From NCBI GenBank assembly GCA_008704415.1, contig VXIS01000537.1, forward strand, positions 1 through 19,624: a stretch of 19,624 nt of DNA. The letters are read 5' to 3'. The number at the start of each line of letters is the position of its first letter. Position 1 is the stretch's first letter. Below, piece by piece: positions 9,584 through 19,624 of the stretch. Source of the DNA: Sphaerosporella brunnea (lineage: Eukaryota > Ascomycota > Pezizomycetes > Pezizales > Pyronemataceae). A program made the position numbers and the translations under genes. The notes under the pieces are model-generated. The model was given only the letters and a program-made list of their open reading frames with translations, had not been told where the DNA came from and searched no databases.

Positions 9584-9611
9584 AAAAAAAAAAAAAAAAA
9601 AAAAAAAAAAA
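9584..9611 (+). repeat. A28 tract
   Basis: An uninterrupted run of 28 A. The matching place in the right arm, about 10256-10267, reads as alternating G and T followed by CTTC, so the tract is lost there. It is the longest homopolymer in the window and one of the clearest markers of the quality difference between arms. Confidence 0.92.
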
Positions 9612-9871
9612 CGCAGAACAATCGTCAGAACATAAGCTTTTTTGCAGACAAGGGGAAAGCACCCATCGCAGAAAAAAGGTGAACAGAACACAAACAATAC
9701 AAAGGTGTATGGTATGAAATCCCCGAATGCGATGTACCGAAATTCACAATCAAAGCAAACCCAGTTTTGCTCCTGCCCAAGACCCCCTTGTACGACGTGG
9801 TGAAGAAATCTAAAGAGTTAATGCGGAAGAGAAACTTTGTTTTTGGCTCGCACAAGCCCCTCAACATCAGC

Positions 9872-9949
9872 TCACGAAGACGAGCCGGCGCCTCGAGAGC
9901 GTCGTCGTTTTTCCCTCTCTTTTTTCTTCACCTCGATTTTTCTCCGCAC
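9872..9949 (-). CDS. Possible C-terminal end of a truncated minus-strand gene
   Basis: On the minus strand, reading inward from the fold, 25 codons run from 9949 to a TGA at 9872-9874. They encode a highly charged tail (VRRKIEVKKKEREK, then three Arg, then a Ser/Gly-rich end). The sequence after the stop is T/G-rich for more than a kilobase on that strand, as in the 3' region of whi3. If real, the gene would converge on whi3 and its remainder is missing because the molecule folds back here. The family is not recognisable. A competing plus-strand reading through the same bases (about 9683-9905) is also open and somewhat protein-like. Both are weak. Confidence 0.22.
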   Translation of the reverse strand: MRRKIEVKKKEREKRRRSRGAGSSS

Positions 9950-9957
9950 GTGTGAGC
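9915..9957. other. 43-nt fold point between the two arms
   Basis: This segment is not matched between the arms in the simplest alignment. Its first part is pyrimidine-rich; its last part holds CACGTG at 9947-9952 inside a short hairpin (TCCGC/GCGGA, 9943-9960). A second alignment places the axis exactly in CACGTG (between 9949 and 9950), with about 30 nt lost from the right arm between two similar TTTTTC-C motifs. In that case the segment is ordinary genomic sequence of the left arm. I do not recognise a sequencing adapter with certainty. Confidence 0.6.
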
Positions 9958-12020
9958 GGAAACGACGCTCTCGAGTGCGCCGGCGGCTGTCTTCGTGAGC
10001 TGATGTTGAGGGGCTATGATGCGAGCCAAAAACAAAGTTCATCTCCGCATAACTCTTTAGATTTCTCTCACCACGTCGTACAAGGGGGTCTTGGCCAGGA
10101 GCAACCACTGGGTTTGCTTTGATGTGAATTTCGCGTACATCGACATCGGGGATGTCCTACCATACACCTTTGTATGTTGTGTTCTGTCACCTTTTTTCTG
10201 CGATTGGGTGCTTTCCCTCTGTCTGCAAAAAGCGTATGTTCTGACGATTGTTCTGCGTGTGTGTCTTCACGTTTTCTTTCATGTTTGTTTTTTGTGTGGG
10301 TGGTGGCTCATTACAGGTGCTCCACGCATAGGGTCGGTTGCGTGCCGCACATTAGCACGCTGTTTACGACTCTGGCGCTTTGTATTTGCTCTTTAGGGGG
10401 TGTGCTGTTGGGATACTGATGAGTGTCTTGTGGGTGATATCATGCTATCCTCGCGCGTTGATCATGAAGTCGGTAGGTGTGTTGTACCTATTCTCTTCCG
10501 TCTGTTCTTTGCTGTGCACACTTACCCACCTTTCTTGCATGTACTTTGTCACCGATTCTTTATCTGCTTACATTCATATATCCATTTCTGTTGGTGGGTC
10601 TGCTGCTCGGGCTCGCGCCTGCAGCAGATGTGATGTTGGAAATGTCGGTTATATATCATTAACGTTTCAGTTCGATGTTATTTACTGCGGTTCTTTTTTC
10701 AGTTTCCACGATCTGGTGTGGGACATTTGGAGGCACGGAAACGGATCATGATGATAGGATAGGGGACTTGTATTGTTGTGTACTGGAGGATGAGAAATGC
10801 TTGTGGAGTGAAAGACGAAAGATGCGGTGGGGTTGTCTGTTTGCGCGTGTAGTTTTGCTGCTCTGTCTTTGTTGTCTTGAGGGCGTGAGTGTGTGAATTA
10901 TGAGGCTATGATTGTTCATGATCGTACTTCTTTACTGTTCTCTTCGTGAACTGTAGTATGTACATATCTTGATTCGTAGAGTACATACTTGGCAGGCAAC
11001 GTTGACGAAATCTATCTAAGCTTGACACCTACATACTGGCTTTCCTTGTCCTTGCTTGACTTGACCTCAATGGCCGGCGGGCCGTATTTTCACCTGCTTT
11101 TCTTCGCCTATGCTTGCCATGCGCCACCATGCCAGAACCAGCCACAAAAGGGCGTGCAGCTACGTACTAAGTCTACTTTAGTACTAGTGTACTGCGAGTA
11201 GGCTGTACCTTAGTCGCAGGCACAATTTTCTGCCTCTCTCTAGAGGCGGGCTCGGGGTCGGTGGACGGGGCGGGCGGGGCGGAGGTGATCATGAGAATTT
11301 GGATTGGCATCAGATGAGATGACGCACATTAAGTACGAGTTGTTGAGAGTGTTTTGAGAGAGATTGGACTCGGTGTAGGAGCGAGAACGAACTGATGTGT
11401 TGGTCATGTTTAGCACTCGCACTCGCAGTTGAGATGAGATATGGTACGCTTGCGTTGGTTGATGAGAGTGTTGCGCACTTGGATGTGGTGTGTGGAATGG
11501 ACGGTGTGTGTCATGCCGAGATAGGCGGGGATACTGGTAGGGCGTGGAAACGTTGACTGTTGACTGAGTACTTAGTATTTACCTGCTGTTACGATCCACA
11601 CCCAGGCCAGCCAGCCTGTGCAAGGACTGTACATGCAGGGACGGACTCCCTTCTGGCAGGAGTCTGGACACCAGAATCAAGCGGCCGTGTATGTCAAACA
11701 TCCATCCCATGCCATCCCATCCGGCAGAGATCAAGACGTCTCGACGTGGGGGGACCGCCGCGCCTCGCTCACTGCCACAATGCCACCCTCACTCTCACCC
11801 GCTCTGAAGCTCACACCACCCAGCTGGCCAGCGAGCGATTCACGATCGATCCATTGGTAGTAAGCATGCCAACAGTCATCTCGCGGTGGGTCAACAAGGC
11901 ACCGTTTGAAGTTGAGTCCGTTCCGCGGGGATCATGCTTGCACGGCGTCCTCCCTCTCCCGCGCGCGCACAAACACACACGCACTGACACGGTAGATGTG
12001 GTGCGGTGGTTTTGGTGGCG

Positions 12021-12080
12021 GTGCGTTGTTGTTGTTGTGTGTTGTTGTGTTGTGTTGTTGTTGTTGTTGTTGTGTTATTG
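12021..12080 (-). repeat. Degraded copy of the (AAC)n microsatellite
   Basis: GTT repeats interrupted by TGTGTTG steps. Each interruption is a one-base loss from the regular repeat of the left arm (7703-7759), which fits sequencing error better than mutation. Confidence 0.85.
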
Positions 12081-13786
12081 TTATCGTTGTGGAAGAGGCG
12101 CTGGCTGGCTAGACGGTGAATCACTGACCGCTGATGGATGAGCGGTATAAGCCTGCAGGTGCTATGTCGTTGTAGACCGACTAGTAGGCGGTCGGGAACT
12201 GGAAGAAGAAGAACAAGACGAGTTTGCAAGCTTGGGGTCGTAGCGTCATTGGGGACTTGCTCACCATAAAGCCACACCGCAGCCGTTGATTAACATTGCA
12301 AGCTGTTCCTTTTTTCGGGATCCTGATAATCTCCGGGATGGGATTTCTCTCCGAGTTGGGTGGTTTCAACGCACACACACCCTCCCCCCCTCCCGGTTGG
12401 ATCCAAGTCGTGTTATAATAGGCTTAATTAAGGGTTTTTGGTGGATATTAACAGTTGGTTAGTGGCTGATAACCCCACCCCGAGCCTGAGCCTTGTAAGT
12501 AGACTTGATGGCTTCGTGTGACCGTTTCCTCATTATTGGGATGAGTTTCTTCTGAGAGGCCTCTTGACAGCCGTTGCCCTCAGCTGTGCCTGACTCAGGA
12601 TACTACTGGTTGGTGGATTGTTAGAAAAGACGGCACCTGCAACAAATGAGAGGCTTAGCAATAGGATAGGTAGTTAGTGCTGGTAGTGTTAGAAGCCCCA
12701 CCTCGCCGTTTCCATGAAGCCGCTTTGCGTTCAGTCGTCCAGTCCAGCCCAGTCCGGGCCCAGGCCAGACTTCGAGATGATTACTTGGTATAACAAATCG
12801 CAACCGCGTGGCAGGCAGCGAGGTAGGTAGCTTCCTGGTAATCTCACGTTGTTTCAGCAGGCGCAGCGGCTAACATTGGCTGTGGCGTTCCGTGGAATCA
12901 TTGGGGTTCCGGTAGATTCAACGCGAGGAGAAACTGCAGTCCCGTCCCTCTCGACGTCGCCGTGGACATAGACCAGCAGTCAAGCTTACTTCGCTCTGTT
13001 TTTTTACAATTTTACTGCCAGGACTAAAAAATAGAGCCGAGTAACGTTCCTCTCAACGAGAGTTCGCCGATAGATAGATCTAGACAAACACACATTGCAA
13101 CGTCGTCCGCCCGATCTCTCTCTCTCAATTTTAGCCCAAGCCAGCAGCTTCCAGGTTACCGAAAGGGGGAGGAGAGGGCTCCAAACATCCAACATCCACA
13201 TGTAAACCCGCGTCGTCGTAACAATGCTCCAAAACCCCCAGCACCATCACTCACTCGGTCCGCACTTACCTACGGGCCGCCGCGACAAGAAAAGCAACCC
13301 CCATCACCGACACGAGAAACCCACTTCGTATTCACGATCACATCGTATCCACAACTCCTTCCTTCCGACAGAAAGCTCGCAAAGGCACTACGTTTCCGGG
13401 CAGCGCAGAGGAGAGGAGTGAAGCTGAATAGTTGCTCTAAACCAGCCCTGCCGGCTGTCACTGCTGTCGCTCTGACCTCACTACATTCGAGGACAGTGTG
13501 GGCGTGTGGGTGTGTTTTATTGTCTTGAGAAAAAGATGCCATGCCGTATATTCCCAAAAGCCAAAGCACCAAAAGCATGCAGCTCTACATACTCGTCATC
13601 GAATTCGAAACTTATCGAAGCGCGAGTGACACCATATGAAACACCACGCAGATCTCAGAAAAACCGCTATCAAATCAATACTATACGTACCGGTACCGCC
13701 ATTGCTTTGCTTTTTCTGTAGCCACACGAAGGATGACGGCTCAGGAGGGCGGAAGCAAAATGGGCACACCGATTAGGTGTTCTTGA

Positions 13787-14095
13787 GTGACGAACGGTGT
13801 ACCGAGGCGGCCCTGTCTGTCCTTGTACGACCAAAGTAGGGATGTGGCCGGGAGGAAAGGCCAATTAAACGTCCTGATCTATGTCTTCCTTTGTTACTAC
13901 CCTTATGAACTTCTTATCCTTTTTCTTATAGGACGAGGGTCAAACAGTAAGCTCCGGCTTAGAGGGACAAGTCCTGTATTATGTTATGTACATGTAGACT
14001 GCCTTAGGCCTTAGGGGTGTGTCTTTAAAGAAAGAGACATAATGAGATTGTACTGACATAGGAAAGAAGATAAACCAAACACGATCGTCGCTACA
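13787..14095. mobile_element. Right-arm copy of the possible small repeat element
   Basis: Counterpart of 5644-5961, reverse complemented. The flanking 7-bp repeat is kept on both sides (TTCTTGA at 13780-13786 and 14096-14102). It adds no independent support for the element, since the whole arm is a copy. Confidence 0.28.
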
Positions 14096-14133
14096 TTCTT
14101 GACTTCTCAGGCCAGGTCAATCTTTTGTGTACA

Positions 14134-14654
14134 CTAGGAAAATCCAGCACATCGATCACCTGCAAGCAAGACCTTAATTGGGCGCGAGTGAGATCTTCCT
14201 TCTCCACTCCCCTCCTTTCTTCCTTCTCTGTTGGCTTCCAAAGCACGTCCTGCTCTTCCCGCCACCTAGCGCAGAAATTGAAAAGGTGTTCTCTGATCTG
14301 CGTCGCAGCCTTTTTACAAGAACCGCACTTGTCCTCCTGTTGGTCCAGTGAAGGTACGGGGGCCGTAGGGGCCTTATTCAGCCGTAGCTGGTAGAGCCCG
14401 GAGGCGAGGGACTTGCGTGCTTTCGCCGCCGCAGTGGCGTCGGGTTTCCGTGACCGTGACATGGTTTGTAGTGTCTTCTCGGTGCAGTGCTTCTTAAGCC
14501 AAGGCGATACGGGTCTTAGTGTTTATCCTGAGTGTTTTGCGGGCGATGTGTGTGCTAGTGATGCGGTGTTAAGGAGGCGGTCGTCGGTACAGAGGCTTGC
14601 GGCGGTTTCTGCTGCTTCCTTTGGCAAGCTGGTCGGCCAGGTTTCATTGCCCAA
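14134..14654 (-). mobile_element. Right-arm copy of the LINE relic
   Basis: Counterpart of 5076-5603. On the minus strand it reads KARKSLASGLYQL and then, in one frame, DKCGSCKKAATQIREHLFNF, which restores the CxxC expected of fungal LINE C-termini. The left arm reads that Cys pair in two different frames because of one extra T and one missing C. Another short stretch at the RNase H end also avoids the left arm's stop codon. So neither arm is error-free here. The element is still a truncated, inactive fragment. Confidence 0.75.
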
Positions 14655-15936
14655 GACGTCCCGATGCCAACCGCTCACAGGGACAATACCAGTATCCTAT
14701 CCAAACAAACACACAAACTTATAACACATACGTGGTAATAAATACGTGAATAACTGAATAACTGAATAACAGTCCCAGCCCAGTATCAATGGTACCAGTC
14801 AGTAAACCAGTAGGTAACCCCCAAAACCCAAACCCCCACATACATATTCATAACGACAACCAAGAAGCAAAGAACACATCGTGTCGACGACCGACCCATC
14901 ATCAAGCATATCACATCAGATCACATCACATCACAGGTAAACCCACGCCCATTCATTCACTTACAATCCGCCATTGCATCGTCCAAGTAAAATCAAGTGA
15001 AAAAGTTTATACACATCAGAGAAGAAGAAAACCGCCCGGCGGCAAGTAGTAGTATCAGTAAGTACTAAGTAGTAAGAAGAGGAAGCGCAAGCGCCTCAGC
15101 GAAAGAAAAGAAAAGAAAAGAAAAGCCCAAACCCGAGCAATCAGAAAAAAAACACAGAAAGCAAGAAAGCAAATATGCCCCACCATCCATTTATGACCGA
15201 ACGTTCCATACATCCCGAAGACGGCTAGTTGTGCGACCAACGCGAGCAGCAGCTCCGATCCGCGTACAGCTATAAGTAAAAAAAACAAAACAAAAAAAAC
15301 ACAAACAAGAGCCACGCCATGCAAGCCACCCAAAAAGAGAAGTAAGCAAGCAAGCAGCAGCGAGTAGAAGATTTCCTGTTGATAGTGATGATGTTGATGC
15401 TGATGCTGACGATGATGATGACGATGTCGGATTAGCTACTCCCGATATGAAAATTGTTGTTTCCCCACACACACACCAATGTATCAATCAACAAAGAAAA
15501 TTCGACATAAGCCACCGGGAACAGAACAAAGTAAGAAAAGAAAAAATTGTAAAACATATAAAAGAACACAAACAAGCCATTTCGCGAGAAAAAGAAACAC
15601 ACCCAACCAAAACAGCACTCCCCCATCCATAGCTCCAGACACATGATGACATGAACGCACAAAAACACCCCAGCAAACCGTGCCCATGTGCCAAAAAAGA
15701 TAAAAAAAATAAGCAATACAATATGTCGACTGATGATGGTGATGATGGTGAGGCACGAAAAAAGGCCCCCAAAGAAAGCAATATCCCCGCGATCCACTGT
15801 GATGATGCTACCTTTAGAAACCCAACAAGAAAGTCAAATTGATTATGTCCGTTCCGTTACGCCGGTAATCGTTTTCTCGTAACTGATGCAATAAAGTCCC
15901 GATGCAATGACACCACACAAATGCTGATGCAAGAGC

Positions 15937-17824
15937 CTATCTAGTGCCATAGGGCCCGGTCCTCGAGGATATGACTCATCAGGACGGATGTCCAGAGGTG
16001 AGCGCAGATCGCCACGGGATTGGAGAAAAACGCTCCTCAGTAGTTGGAGACCAGGAGGTAAACGCACTGCCGGTTTGCGGAACCACCCCTGATGCTCCCG
16101 ACCAAATGCGGGAGAATGATCCCTAGTGCCTGCGGGTTAGCCCCCAAAGAGTCCAGGAGGAGGTGCAGTCGGCTCGCCGGTAGTCGGAGTCGACAGCGGC
16201 ATCTGTTCGCGATGGCGCCGCAGTCCGGGCGGGGCGCGAACTGTTGCAGCGGGGGAACCCGTGAGAAGGCACGCCTCCTGCTCCGGGGATGGTACCGTTG
16301 ACTGCTGCAGCGTTAGGGTTGGACGCCGCAGGTGTTGAGCGAACGCCCAAGGGATTCTTGGAAAAACTGAGTCTGACGCCACCTTCGTGCTGTTCGACAG
16401 CGATCGTCCGTACAACTCGTAAGTGCCTTTGTCGCGTAATGAGTGTCCTCAACTCAACAAAGCACATCGGCCCGTGTGGTTTCGTGCGGAAACACACCTC
16501 TTGTAACCCCGCTGCCGACAAAACATCGCCTTCAACTCGTCTCCGACGTTTGCGCTGGAAGGTTTCCAACGTAAAGGGTGTTGCACGGGGGGTTTTGATC
16601 GGCGGGATTGGCGGGGGGATGCGATATAGGGAAGTTGTGGCGTAATATTGCTGCTTGTTGACCGCAGTTTGTGGCCAGCTCCCGGCGATGTGAGGCTCAA
16701 CGGTGAAGTAAGACCTGGGGCCGCACCAGGTGGTGCGGTCATTGGTGATGTGATCCCTCCTTGCGCAAATCCGTTGACGCCAACAGTGGAGAGTGGCGGC
16801 AAACCTCCAAACCGGCTAGCACACCAGTGTGCGCAGGATCGTCTGCGGCGAGGACGCCCAAAAGATAGAGGATCGGGATAGCTGTCGACATTGTGTCCGG
16901 GTCAAGAGCCAGTCACGACCGGGGAGAAGATTCGCCATGTTGTCCATATAGCTATCTCCCGTGAAGCCACTATCATAACCGTTGGCGCCACCCATGCCCG
17001 TAATGCCTTTGTTCATGCTGTCGGTGATGTTGAGGCGATCGAGTGCCGCTGCCATCGATTCAGAATTCGTTGGTTCCGTTCCGTTTACGTTTCCATTACT
17101 CTTCCCGCCATTGAGAGGCCATTGATAGCGCTGAGACTGGTGGGGAAGATGTCGGCGCCAGACCGAGTCGTTCCTACCTATCACGCCGTTTGCCGTGTGG
17201 CCGTTACCCAACGGCGAAATATGACGGGAAGATGCAGTCGTGTATTCACTGATGGCTTTCGTACCTATAGTGCCGGGGGTGATCAGGCATCTGAAGAGGG
17301 TGAGCGCGAACTGTAGTCCGACGCAAAATGACTCTGTTGCTGCTGCCATCTTGACGATCTCTGAAGGGGTCGGGCCTGGGGATCACGGAAACACTGATAT
17401 TCTGCCGTTAAACTCTTTATCATCAGCAGCCGCGCTCCGCCTCATCAGCGCTTTCTTTGTTCTGAAGCCGGACGTATGCCTCCGCCGAATAAGGCCCGTG
17501 GACATCGATCATTCCGGATGATCCGCAGGTCCTCGAATCCAGGGCTGAAGATAAACATAGTCTTCACTCCTTCGCCGTGACACTTGATGCTAGGCGCTCG
17601 ATCTTGACACGCACCATTCCTTTGGCGGTGCTCCGAAAAATTCATTAAGATCGTTCGTTTCGGGTGATGGCGGACTGTAACGGCGTGGCGTCGCAGAGTG
17701 CTCATCGTTTTGGTCGGTTGCCATGCGCGAAAATTGGAGCTGGTCGGGCATCAACTGAGAGGACGGAGTGTTGAAGATGGGGTGGCGTTTGGCCCTGGCC
17801 AGTTGCCCCAGGAGGGGTTTGCAT
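15937..17824 (-). pseudogene. Frameshifted right-arm copy of the whi3-like gene (probable artefact)
   Basis: Spans the same gene as 1838-3751, from the start codon (CAT at 17822-17824) to the stop (CTA at 15937-15939). It is 1888 nt instead of 1914 and is split into at least six open pieces: start to RRM1 beginning (down to about 17590), RRM1 core (about 17445-17705), linker (16816-17349), linker to RRM2 (16449-16802), RRM2 to the Pro-rich tail (16123-16569), and the end (15843-16067). Lost bases include single members of AA, CC and GG pairs. If this were a genuine second copy it would be a pseudogene; given the whole-arm pattern I read it as uncorrected sequence. Confidence 0.9.
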
Positions 17825-19026
17825 GTTAGGTAGTGTGGATGTGCTGACTGGTGTGGTTTAAAAAAGCCGATGGATTCGCAAACCTGGTAGTTCGCGAGTA
17901 GATCGTTGCGCGAGTAGGAAACATAAGCGTTGATCAAAGCTTGTGTCGCGTAATATCTATTCCCCAGAAATCTAGGAAACCCGATCCGCACGATGAGAAT
18001 GGAGATTTGCGATTTGAAAAAGGACGGAATTTTTCGGAAAATTGGTGAAAATAGAAGTCGATGGTCGAGTTGCTACAGATAACAGAGTAACCGAAGGGCG
18101 GAAGCTGACAACGTTGTTAGATAAACATCGTTTTGTGCGCAGCCACGCGGTGAAACAAAGAACTTACCGAGGAAAAGCGAAAGATGCTTAGTATAGAACA
18201 CCGCTATGAAGTCGACAAGGAATATCTGCGAAAATGCGACAAACGTTTTCCGTATTGTAACTGTTTTCGGACTCGACGCGCGGAGATCAGATGGTTTTTG
18301 AAGGCAACAAAAATGAGCGCCGCGATGGCCGGGACGAGTGGATGCGACTGCGAAAAAATGCGGCTTAGCAAGCAAAGGCGTCGAGCGGACAAAGGATCCC
18401 AGCGAAGAGATCGACGCGGTTCGAAAGATGTTCGAGGTGACGGTTGGCTCGATGCAACGGGACAGACGATTAATGTCGATTACTGTTGCTCGCTGAATGT
18501 GGTCTATCGGATATGAGAGGATGATGGCGCAGCAAATTGCTGAATAGCGCGACCCGCGCAAGACAACTTTTTGGTGTATCGTATTGCACGATCGTGCAAA
18601 CGTTCGGAATGTAACGACGATGTCGCTCGTGCGTTGGTGGTGGGAGGATGGTGATGGGAGGTGTGGCGAGTGGTAATGGGGGAGGACGGAGAGAAGCACG
18701 ACTGTCGGCGGAGGGCGACCAGGGACGATAATGAAGGGGACGTCCTTAGGCGGGAAAAAACACTGGCTTGATGGGTTTGGGGTTGGCGCCGGTGCGCGAA
18801 TGAGCAAGGGAACGGAGGGGGGATGTTGGGGGGTATGGAGTGGTAGTGGGTGGTCAGAGAAGGGCCAGTCGGCAGGTTTAGGTGTTGGAGGGGAGGACTC
18901 CGAGGACGGGCAACCAGCGGCACCGGGGTGGTATGTATGCTTTGAAAAAATGCGGAAATGGAAATGGAATGATGATGGAGAGCAAACAATCAAATCGTTG
19001 GGGGTAGGTGTGGTGGATTTCTGCTT
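17825..19026 (-). other. Right-arm copy of the whi3 leader, including the intron copy 18105-18167
   Basis: Reverse complement of 606-1837 with indels. The donor GTAAGT, the branch-like CTAAC and an AG acceptor are kept, while the T24 tract before the donor is reduced to four bases. It confirms the splice signals are not single-base errors of the left arm, but it is not an independent locus. Confidence 0.8.
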
Positions 19027-19624
19027 CATGTGCGAAGGAAACAAGTCCCGGCCACCAACTCCACCATATCACGCAGTCACTAGGTAATCCATCGGTTTTG
19101 GACTCTCTTTTCACGGTTCCGTTGAAGTATTCTATTGACCGAAACGTCCATGTAGATGTTCAGACGTCGTTGAGCGACCGCATAGAGTGGATATCTGGCG
19201 AGAGCTAACTTTCTTTTGGCTCTTTACTTTCGATTCTTCTCCCCACCACAGCAACGCAACCCAATATCACCACACACGAGGGGATTTCTGAACGACAGAC
19301 AACAAAGGCCACTTGGAACTTCCCAAACTTTCGAAAAGTGCACCAAACGACTCAGTTTCGTGCTGGTGCTACTGCTCTTGCTGCCGAGGATGATGAGCGC
19401 GCCTGGGAGAAATGTCCACCCACCGTGCCAGGCGTGATTGCTTCTCCCGAAAAATAAAGTGTCGCTTCGATGCCGGAAGGATGATGACCCAGATTCTGGA
19501 GGCGATGGATGGATGGATGGAGTACTTGTGTGCCTGCCTAAAACTGCCATCTAAGCGTGGCTCTGTACATGTCTGACAACCAATCTGCATCGGACAGTGC
19601 CAATCATCAACGAATGGGAGACGG

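Larger units (their letters stand above)
1..9914 (+). repeat. Left arm of window-wide inverted repeat (reference-quality copy)
   Basis: This arm matches the reverse complement of 9958-19624 along its whole length. Anchors: 1 pairs with 19624, the whi3 start 1838 with 17824, the whi3 stop 3751 with 15937, the LINE relic 5076-5603 with 14654-14134, and 9914 with 9958. It keeps an intact 637-codon reading frame and long homopolymers, so it is the better copy. It is not perfect: in the LINE relic some frames read better in the other arm. Treat it as the working sequence for all annotation. Confidence 0.97.
9958..19624 (-). repeat. Right arm of inverted repeat (error-rich copy of 1-9914)
   Basis: This arm is the reverse complement of the left, 9667 nt against 9914. 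Sampled stretches in whi3 and the LINE relic differ mostly by one- or two-base deletions, a few insertions and rare substitutions. They do not show the C-to-T excess that repeat-induced point mutation would leave. Long homopolymers collapse to four bases or fewer. No gene in it should be annotated as an independent locus. Confidence 0.96.

Noticed and set aside
9683..9905. Plus-strand frame with a protein-like stretch (YKGVWYEIPECDVPKF and onward)
   Set aside because: There is no upstream exon or start, a stop lies at 9680, the other strand is open too, and no family is recognisable. Kept only as an alternative to the minus-strand tail.
9915..9957. The 43-nt spacer as a hairpin sequencing adapter
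   Set aside because: Its length and pyrimidine-rich start are suggestive of one, but the second half does not match any adapter I can recall reliably, and a genomic reading is equally possible.
15937..17824. A second whi3 gene in opposite orientation, i.e. a recent inverted gene duplication
   Set aside because: The identity extends over the entire window including intergenic DNA, ends coincide, and differences are indels of the sequencing-error type.
9958..19624. Repeat-induced point mutation of the duplicated arm
   Set aside because: Sampled differences are mostly one-base deletions and homopolymer losses, not C-to-T changes.

Overview
The window is almost entirely one very large inverted repeat. 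Positions 1-9914 (left arm) are repeated in reverse complement at 9958-19624 (right arm), with 43 nt between them. The two outer ends coincide to within one base: the reverse complement of the last bases of the window matches the window from position 2. The right arm is 247 nt shorter and differs from the left mainly by small indels. Every long mononucleotide run in the left arm (T24, T25, T12, T12, A28, C14) falls to 4 nt or less in the right arm. This looks like a fold-back (template plus complement) long read or an assembly chimera whose second half was never error-corrected, not a biological palindrome. The real content is therefore about 9.9 kb, best read from the left arm.

The content suggests a filamentous ascomycete: an intron-bearing leader with a short, typical fungal intron, a Whi3-type RNA-binding protein, a relic of a Tad1-like LINE retrotransposon, and intergenic DNA rich in AGTACT/TTAGTA motifs and simple repeats. 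I cannot name the species.

Left arm layout: 1-605 has no identifiable gene. 606-1837 is a long pyrimidine-rich leader of the whi3-like gene that contains a single ATG on the sense strand, and that ATG lies inside a well-formed 61-nt intron (1496-1556). 1838-3751 is an intact 637-codon whi3-like gene with two RRMs. 3752-5040 is T-rich downstream sequence with many simple repeats. 5049-5603 is a 5'-truncated, decayed LINE 3' end (end of the RNase H domain plus the C-terminal Cys/His segment). 5644-5961 is a possible small repeat element bounded by a 7-bp direct repeat. 5969-9580 shows no gene I can support, only simple repeats. The last part of the left arm may carry the final codons and T-rich 3' UTR of a minus-strand gene cut off at the fold.

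The right arm repeats all of this in reverse with frameshifts. Its whi3 copy is broken into at least six open segments and should not be counted as a second gene or a pseudogene of the organism. I see no new multi-gene system. The most interesting biological signal is the AUG-depleted whi3 leader with its only AUG removed by splicing.
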